Origin: Welwitschia mirabilis
Taxonomy: Eukaryota; Gnetophyta; Gnetopsida; Welwitschiales
Assembly (NCBI GenBank): GCA_051453625.1
Contig: JBOZIK010000001.1
Coordinates: 159,035,043-159,099,042 of the forward strand
Length of the DNA: 64,000 bases
Reading direction: 5' to 3'
Shown here: piece by piece, positions 57,797 through 64,000 of the stretch
Position numbering within the stretch: the first letter of the stretch is position 1
How the letters are laid out: each line of letters begins with the position of its first letter
The notes under the pieces: model-generated
What the model was told of the DNA's origin: nothing
Seen by the model: the letters and a program-made list of their open reading frames with translations, nothing else
Databases searched by the model: none
Translations under genes and position numbers: made by a program

Positions 57797-59812
57797 ATTA
57801 TTTTTTTCCTTCAATTAACATCATGTTATCACTTGAATATCTTAAAATTTACTTATGTTTTTACTTTATGGAGTTTTTATGATTAGTAATATTTTACTTG
57901 GGCATTTTAAATGATAAGATTGACTTCATCCAATCTTCAGACATTAATATGTCTATGAACTTCATTGTGAAGAAATATCCCTTAGTTATTTTATTATCTT
58001 TTAATGGTTTGAGTAATTAGTTATTTTTTCATGTTCTTCTTGTTATTCATGTCTTTTATTTTACTTATATCCTTATAAGATCTTGGTTATGTGGAATGTC
58101 ATTACTTCACCAAAAAAAAAAAGAAAAGAAAAAAAGACCATGCTTTTTAAGATCTAAATTAAAAATATGGTCCCCATGCTATCCTATCGGAAGTGCACTG
58201 GAAAAAAATTTCTCAAGAGGGGCCTTGACAGTGTGATATGATAGCTGTGAAACTTCACTAGAGGGTTAGTTAATTCAGTTATGTGTATCCTTACTTCTCT
58301 GACAGTGGTTGCACTTCCCTCATCATGGGAGAATAAAATTTTACTTAGAGTTGACAAAATTAGTGATGTCCCTAATATCATCAGAGAAATTACTTATTTT
58401 CTAGACTCATTTTATTTACTTATTTATATTACTTCTATATGATCACTCTATTTTTCAGATTCTAGAATTGCATTAAGATGATAGGTTATAAGATCCTATT
58501 TTAACAACCTTTTATCTTATCATTCATTATTTAATAACATTATACATACTTGACATCATCATAATCATTGCTTATTTGATTAGTACTTTATGAGTTTTTA
58601 CATACTATCATACATCTTTCATCAAGTAATTTTATGATTATTATTAGGGGAATTTGTTAAGTTAGAATTTAGGATAAGTAAGCAATCTTCTCTATGTTCC
58701 TAGTTGTCCATTTTTATTTTGTTTTTATTTAGCTATTTTATTGGATATTTCAAAGTCATTTCCCATAATTTTTCAATATAATATTATGGATCTAATAATT
58801 TTGTAGTTTCTTTTTAATGTTTTTACATAATTTCTATAGAGGATTATTGTTCTCTTTTTGACAGGACACCAAAATTTGATGAGTTGTTTTTTCATGAGTT
58901 TGAGAACATTTGAGGATTCTTTAAGCATTGCTTCTTTCTACTTAGTGCATTTTCTTCTTTTTCACAGATATCTTATCACTGTGGTCATGTTTATCAGGAT
59001 AATTTTTTTACTTTCTACCTTGTTTTTGATTTTTTGCTGCTTTTTATGTGCTTGTTTACTTTTTAACTTTTTTTTTTTTAATTTTTTCAAGATAACACTC
59101 CTCCTTTTCTAATCATAATTGTTCCACATTTGTCATCTCCATGATAGATAAGATAACATCCCTCCTTTCATTTAGTGTAATATGGGATTTCTTTCTTAAC
59201 ATGTGGAAGGGTAGGACATCTTTCTAAGCATTCTCCTATAATTTTGAATAAAAATTTTAAAATTAAGAGGATAATGTTCTGATCTTTTATGATATATATT
59301 TATGATGAGTGTTTAGATGATATTTCTTATTACTTGAATAAGATTTATGAACTTCATCTTTTAGGAGAATAAGTAGCACATTCACAGAGCTTTCTTATAG
59401 CTATTTTTTATATCATCTAAACGAGAAATAATACTTTATATTATCTTGTATTTTTTCCTTTTTTGATTATACTACAATGCATCATTCTTTTGATATTAGC
59501 ACTACTTAAGTTTGCCACATCAGTTCAATAACTCTATCTCATATTATCCATAGATATTATTATTTTTTAAGTTATTATTATTACATTTTATATGTGTATG
59601 ACATTCATTCATTATATAATAATGTGTTTAAGTAGGGAGCTTGTGAATATATCAATATGTATATCAGTTAATTAGTTTTTAATATTTATTCCTACATAAT
59701 TAAATTGAACTTAAATTACATTTTTCTAGTTGCTATTTATTTTAGTCAAATGGGATCATAATATACTTGATCACTTACTTTGTCAGGGACTAAAAGGCTA
59801 AGTAGGTGGCTA
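57797..59812 (+). other. Element C post-pol spacer
   Basis: Its first ~1 kb is collinear with the spacers of A and B: A-rich tract 58,112-58,137 and the gtggttgcacttccctcatc phrase at 58,306-58,325. The env-like region is absent; the sequence passes into the pre-PPT region. One motif copy at about 59,135-59,160. The Phe/Leu-rich open frame 58858-59112 is low-complexity and I give it no function. Confidence 0.6.
59800..59809 (+). promoter_or_regulatory. Element C polypurine tract
   Basis: AAGTAGGTGG, 3 bp before the LTR, equivalent to AAGTGGGGGA of element B with two changes. Confidence 0.65.
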
Positions 59813-61042
59813 TATTATGATTCCAATTTGTAGAAATTTGATGGTGTATTTTGAGTGATTTTTTAGGACGTTTATATAGGTTTGGATATAATACTGATGA
59901 TTATGGAGAAAATATAGGATGATCAATAAAACATGTGATTCTTAGCATACTTATAGGCTTCTCAAACTTATTCTGATGCTTCATACTTTAAAAGAAGAAT
60001 ACACTATGTAGAAGACTCTTTAAGATAGAAGATTAGAAAGCCTATTGTCTCCTCTGTTGTTCTTACAATAGATAGTACGATGACATTACTGACTTGGATA
60101 GAAGCTAGGGGGTTGACAGTGGGGCTTCAAGTTAATGGAATACCTTTTAACATAGAGTGACATCCCTCTGTTATCCTCATAACAATCAGGATGATAGCTA
60201 TTTTTTATGATAGAAAAGAATTATCTTTGTAATAAGGTCATGTAAGCCATTTGGGATACTAGGATTTATTCTCCAAATTCTAGGGTTAAGCTTCTAAAAC
60301 TTTAATGAAAAACTATAAATACCTTGCCTTTCCTTCATGTTTATTTCTATCTTTTGTACTCAATGCTCTTGTGATGGAAGACTGAAGAACAAGAGAGAGA
60401 AGGTACCCTTAGTGTTGGGTTAAGTATTCTTCATTGAGGAGCTACTACTTTATTATAAGAAGATGTAAAAGTTCTCTGATTAATTCAAATTCTCTTTTCA
60501 CTATAATTCTATTTATGTTCCTTATGGTTTAAGTTGATTACAATTTAGTGATAATTTTATAATTCATTTAGGTTATAAGGGTAACTTTTATTAAGGTTAA
60601 TTCTATTAGTTTAAATTTGCATTGTTATTCATTTTAATTTCATCTTGCATTTCATATTCTATTTGGTATATCTCATAGTTCACATTGGTTAGGATTAAGT
60701 GATGAATTCTTCTTAGTTGATTTGAATTATAGAGAACTAGTTCTTGTGATAAAAGAATTAGGATTCAAATAGAATCCATTTATTTTTCATTTTAATTAAT
60801 TGTACTTCATCTTCATTCACCATTGAATTGTATTTTACATTGTTATTTACTTTCATTATTTAAAGATAAAAGACTAAAAATAATTTTGGAAATCAATTTT
60901 CTAACCATAAGCCTAGTTCCTTTGTTGGGATTATGACCTTTGAGTTAACTCTCATCTATACTAGTATGTATTTTCCTATAAGTAATTTTATTTACAGGTT
61001 TATTTAAAGGACTTAAGGATTGCATAAATTCATACTACAACA
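59813..61042 (+). repeat. LTR shared by elements C (3') and D (5')
   Basis: 1230 bp, starts TATTATGATTCC (for TGTTGTGATACC) and ends CTACAACA. Preceded by a PPT and followed by a PBS, so it serves as the 3' LTR of C and the 5' LTR of D. Motif copy near 60,165-60,200. Confidence 0.88.
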
Positions 61043-61063
61043 TTTTATCCCTATTACTAGGGA
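61043..61063 (+). promoter_or_regulatory. Element D primer-binding site, tRNA-Asp type (decayed)
   Basis: TTTTATCCCTATTACTAGGG plus A directly after the LTR end. Register and length match the PBS of C. Confidence 0.65.
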
Positions 61064-61499
61064 AGGCCACAAGGAGATAGAGGATTGTCACTCTTTAGAT
61101 AAGTATTTCAAGTTTTTTTGTTTAAGTTATTTATTTGAAATAGTGCTATATTTTTAGCATAGCTTATAGTAAGTTTATTTTAGTAATTTTTATTTTCATA
61201 GTTTTTAGGATCCTTGTTGTCCTCTCTATGATTCCAATGACATTTGGAATGATAGTTATAAAATTTCAAATTTATTTCCTATTTTGTTTCTATTAATAGG
61301 TTAGTAATAAAAACCCCATGATAACCTAGATGATAGTTTATTTTTTTTAATTTTCTGCAATCTTTTTCTAAGTTTGGTTTTCTATTAATGTGATCATCAT
61401 CCCCTCTATCATCCCAATGACTAGGGGAATAATAGTTTATTATTTTTTGATTTTAGGTTTTTGTTTACAATCTAAGCATGCAAGGATATGGTGAATTCT

Positions 61500-61741
61500 A
61501 GTAGAAAGACAAAATATAAAAGAGAATGAGACTTGATTGAAGAAAACATCAAATAAGGGTTATGTGACTATAAGCAAAATCTAGGTGTCACGTCCACATT
61601 TTTGCTTTCTAATAAATTTGCAAGTTTATGCTTAATGAATATTTGGAAATTATTAGATTACTTAAAATCCCAACTTGTTGTAATTGTCATGTTCTTGAAA
61701 TGTTATATTATTGAATTACAATATGAATATTGTTTTATGTG
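61500..61741 (+). pseudogene. Element D gag start, then foreign-looking sequence
   Basis: The segment aaagagaatg...aaaacatcaaat (about 61,519-61,555) matches the start of element B gag (NKENIRE...YELNPG), so D keeps the N-terminus that C has lost. After about 61,586 (tgtcacgtccacattt) the alignment with A and B ends and the sequence is unrelated. TGTCACGTCC has the look of an LTR terminus, so another insertion may begin here and continue into the gap. The open frame 61602-61850 runs into the N run. Confidence 0.5.
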
Positions 61742-61841
61742 NNNNNNNNNNNNNNNNNNNNNNNNNNNNNNNNNNNNNNNNNNNNNNNNNNNNNNNNNNN
61801 NNNNNNNNNNNNNNNNNNNNNNNNNNNNNNNNNNNNNNNNN
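61742..61841. other. Assembly gap (100 N) replacing most of element D gag
   Basis: Sequence resumes at the gag-protease junction (compare 54,092 in C and 35,432 in B). At least about 1.5 kb of gag, and possibly an inserted element, is therefore missing; 100 is a nominal length. Confidence 0.88.
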
Positions 61842-62520
61842 CCTTTTTAGAAACTCTTACAAGAAAATCCTAAATATTCTGAGTTGTGAAAATACCTAGT
61901 AAGAAGAAAATAAAAATGTACCAGTCCTAGAAATGTTTTTCTTGCTTAATCTATTTCCAACTTAGTCATCAAAAAGTGTCCTAAATTTAAAGATCTTAGA
62001 GCAACAACTATGAGTATTACCTTGGAAGAAAATAAAAGAATTCGAAAAGCTTTAGTTAACATAGGATCTAGTGTCAACAGCATGCCTCTTCACATATATA
62101 AAAGACTTGGATTAGAAAATAGAATAAAACGTATATGAATTATCTTGGAATTAGATTAAGAAACCATTAAGGATTATCAAGGACCTATTCATCCAAATTA
62201 AGGAAGATTTTAACCCCATAGATGTGGTTATCATTGAGGTAGAACATGATAGGGATTACCCATTACTCTTAAGAAGAGCTTTTTATGCAACTACCCATTG
62301 TATTATTGACACACAACCAGAATGATGGAATATCCTATAGGAAATAAAAAGTTTACTATTCAATTTTTTGATGCTATTGAAAAGAACACAGGGGATGATT
62401 TTGACTTATAAGAAGAACTTAAACCAATCTTAATTTTACAACATCAGTTAATTAAGGAGAGACTAATAATGTTACAAAAACCAACTTTGTATGATGACCT
62501 AACTAAAACACACTATCTTG
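61842..62520 (+). pseudogene. Element D aspartic protease remnant
   Basis: Active-site block ALVNIGSSVNSMPLHIYKRL (about 62,049-62,108). The catalytic Asp is Asn and the Ala is Ser, so it is inactive. A short deletion removes the ADSS segment before KKPLRIIKDLFIQIKEDF. Then EVEHDRDYPLLLRRAFYATT and IGNKKFTIQFFDAIEKN follow in shifted frames. Confidence 0.82.
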
Positions 62521-62859
62521 ATTAGAGAATAAGGAATCTTTTAATGAAAATAAACATGTTTACTTACTAAAAAAACTTGTCTATAGAGTATCATCCAATG
62601 ACTGTCATATCTATAACAAACATGATGATAGCCAAAAATCCCAACTTAGAACCTAAGGAATTACCTAAATTTTTCAAATACATTTTTATATTTAATAATC
62701 TAAAGAAACCTCTGATAATAAATGATTTTATTACTCCTTAATAAGAATCCAACTTGATCTCACTCTTAACTTCTAAATAAGATGCCTTTTCTTGGACTTA
62801 TAAGGACTTAGCTACCATCCCTCTTTCCATTGTCCAACACAAAATTTACCTCGAGGATA
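62521..62859 (+). other. Element D protease-RT linker
   Basis: Inverted-repeat motif at about 62,586-62,630 (tatcatccaatgactgtcat). No open frame on the sense strand. Confidence 0.45.
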
Positions 62860-63640
62860 ATGCTAAACCTATTAGGCAATCCCAAGGAAGGCTCAACATA
62901 GCCCTTAAACAAATAGTTAAAGATGAAATTATTAAAATTATGAATGGCAGAATCATATATGCTATATTCGATAGTGAGTGAGTTAGCCCTTTGATAGTAG
63001 TTCAAAAAAAGGATGGAAAATGGAGAATGTGCATTGATTTTAGGAAACTTAATGAGGTCACTAAAAATGATCATTGTCCTTTATCCTTTCTTGATAAAGT
63101 ACTTGATAGAATCTAAGGTTATGTCTATTATTGTTTTCTTATGGATATAATGACTATAATCGTGTTTGCATAGTAAGTAAAGATCAAGCCAAAATAACCT
63201 TGCCTCACCCTTTGGAATCTTTGCCTTTAGACATATATCCTTTAGACTTTGCAATGCCCCTAGAATTTTTTAACAAGTAATGATGGGGATCTTTTATTAT
63301 ATGATAGAGGATTATATTAAAATCTTTATGGATGACTTCTCCAACTTTGGTAAAACCTTTAAACAAACCATAGAAAGATTAGAGAAAGTCTTGGATTAAT
63401 GTATAGAGAGTGGCCTACATTTGAGTTGGAAAAAGATTTTCCTCCTTGTCAGCCATAAAATCATTTTAGATTACTATATTTTGAAGGTAGGGATTAAGAT
63501 GGATCCTATAAAAGTTAATATCATTAAAAATCTTATCCCTTTAACCAATGTTAAACAAGTTAGATCATTTATTAGTCATGTTGGTTTCTATCATTGTTGT
63601 AATTATGATTATGCTAAAATCTGTAAACCTCTTCATTATT
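62860..63640 (+). pseudogene. Element D reverse transcriptase remnant
   Basis: Readable: IVKDEIIKIMNGRIIYAIFD, then SPLIVVQKKDGKWRMCIDFR and KLNEVTKNDHCPLSFLDKVL, later MEDYIKIFMDDFSNFGKTFK (FMDD at about 63,325-63,336, both Asp intact), LHLSWKKIFLLVSHKIILDY and KMDPIKVNIIKNLIPLTNVK (63421-63669 open). The minus-strand open frame 62808-63074 is a shadow of it. Two indels and several stops. Confidence 0.88.
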
Positions 63641-63769
63641 TACTTGAAAAAGTTGCTATATTTAATTGAAAAGATTCATGTCAACTTGCATTTGATATAC
63701 TTAAGAAAAATATTTCCTTTGAACCTATTATCATAGGTCTTGATTGGACTAAATATTTTGAACTATGTG
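63641..63769 (+). pseudogene. Element D RNase H start, cut at 63,769
   Basis: LLEKVAIFN, stop, KDSCQLAFDILKKNISFEPI and TKYFELCV lead to the MCD(A)S position, where the sequence changes abruptly to an LTR start. The intact order can be read in element C at 56,030. Confidence 0.8.
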
Positions 63770-64000
63770 TGTTGCGCCGCCAACTTAAGTGTATTTGATA
63801 GGATATTTTGAGTTGTTTTTCAGATAAACTAACAGATAAATGCTCAGTTTCCATGACTATTGACATTCAAGGAGCAAAAGTCAAGAACATACAATTTATC
63901 ATATAATTCACGATGATTTCTTGTAGTTTTGGATAAATTGTATTTTCAGATGATTATTCCAGCAAACAACCAGACATCTGACAGACAAAGGACAATTAGA
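63770..64000 (+). repeat. LTR E: start of a younger family member inserted in D
   Basis: Begins TGTTGCGCCGCCAACTTAAG and continues gtgtatttgataggatattt, collinear with the LTR starts of A-C. It keeps CpG sites that are lost in the others and is less AT-rich, so it is younger. It continues past the window. The open frame 63681-63866 (-) spans the junction and is accidental. Confidence 0.85.

Larger units (their letters stand above)
51165..61042 (+). mobile_element. Element C: Ty3/gypsy (Athila/Tat group), shorter subfamily without env-like ORF
   Basis: LTR (about 51165-52385), PBS, leader, gag lacking its N-terminal part, protease, RT, RNase H, integrase, spacer, PPT, LTR (59813-61042). About 9.9 kb, against 12.4-12.7 kb for A and B. 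The difference comes from the missing env-like region, a shorter spacer and the gag deletion. Its right LTR is followed directly by a second PBS and another interior (element D), so C and D share one LTR. No TSD could be defined because the left end is blurred by a microsatellite and the right end continues into D. Confidence 0.85.
61043..63769 (+). mobile_element. Element D interior: Ty3/gypsy remnant cut by a younger LTR
   Basis: PBS (61043-61063), leader with motif copies (61,223, 61,317, 61,400), gag start, a 100-N gap, protease, RT and the beginning of RNase H, where LTR E begins. D is close to C in sequence (for example, the protease and RT blocks share most words), so both belong to the same subfamily. 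Integrase, spacer, PPT and 3' LTR would lie beyond the inserted element, outside the window. Confidence 0.82.

Noticed and set aside
62808-63074. 88-codon open frame (-)
   Set aside because: Antisense shadow of element D RT.
1-64000. CRISPR array, bacterial operon, rRNA or tRNA genes
   Set aside because: No regularly spaced short repeats with unique spacers, no tRNA fold or rRNA words seen; the content is plant LTR retrotransposons.

Overview
This window looks like nuclear DNA of a flowering plant, probably a gene-poor (pericentromere-like) block. It is very AT-rich. I see no host gene, no rRNA or tRNA gene and no CRISPR array. Nearly everything recognisable is decayed LTR-retrotransposon sequence. 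Almost all coding remains carry stops and frameshifts, and the differences between copies are mostly C-to-T/G-to-A transitions, as expected of old, methylated repeats. The species cannot be named from the sequence.

Layout. 0.2-1.0 kb: Ty1/copia gag remnant on the + strand. 1.7-4.5 kb: Ty1/copia integrase, reverse transcriptase and RNase H on the - strand, so a different insertion. 5.4-6.1 kb: diverged ~50-bp tandem array. 6.1-15.2 kb: mostly unassigned AT-rich DNA with a 0.43-kb direct duplication, microsatellites, two 100-N gaps and a copia-type LTR with its PBS (13.6-13.96 kb). 15.2-27.6 kb: element A, a structurally complete Ty3/gypsy element of the Athila/Tat (OTA) group with 1.1-kb LTRs and a 5-bp target-site duplication (TSD). 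27.6-31.7 kb: unassigned DNA with a minus-strand LTR/PBS junction near 30.0 kb. 31.7-44.4 kb: element B, a second complete element of the same family with 1.26-kb LTRs and a 5-bp TSD. 44.8-47.1 kb: gag-protease remnant of a different OTA element (F). 47.1-51.0 kb: unassigned DNA with a ~110-bp tandem duplication and microsatellites. 51.2-61.0 kb: element C. 59.8-63.8 kb: element D, which shares an LTR with C and is broken by a younger LTR (E) that starts at 63,770 and runs out of the window.

Elements A-D have the same order: LTR (ends TGTTGTG...CACAACA), tRNA-Asp-type PBS, leader, gag (Retrotrans_gag and zinc-knuckle-like motif), aspartic protease, reverse transcriptase, RNase H, integrase (D is cut before the integrase), a ~2-kb conserved non-coding block and a polypurine tract. 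A and B also carry a third, env-like or Athila-type ORF remnant before the 3' LTR; C lacks it.

The least explained signal is a recurrent inverted-repeat motif (core TCATCYAGATGA followed by GGATGAT). It is present several times in every element: LTRs, leaders, the post-pol spacer and even the protease-RT linker. Assembly observations are also useful. One 100-N gap is flanked by an exact 68-bp duplication (an unmerged overlap), one 7-N run can be sized from the sister LTR, and two other gaps clearly have nominal lengths.
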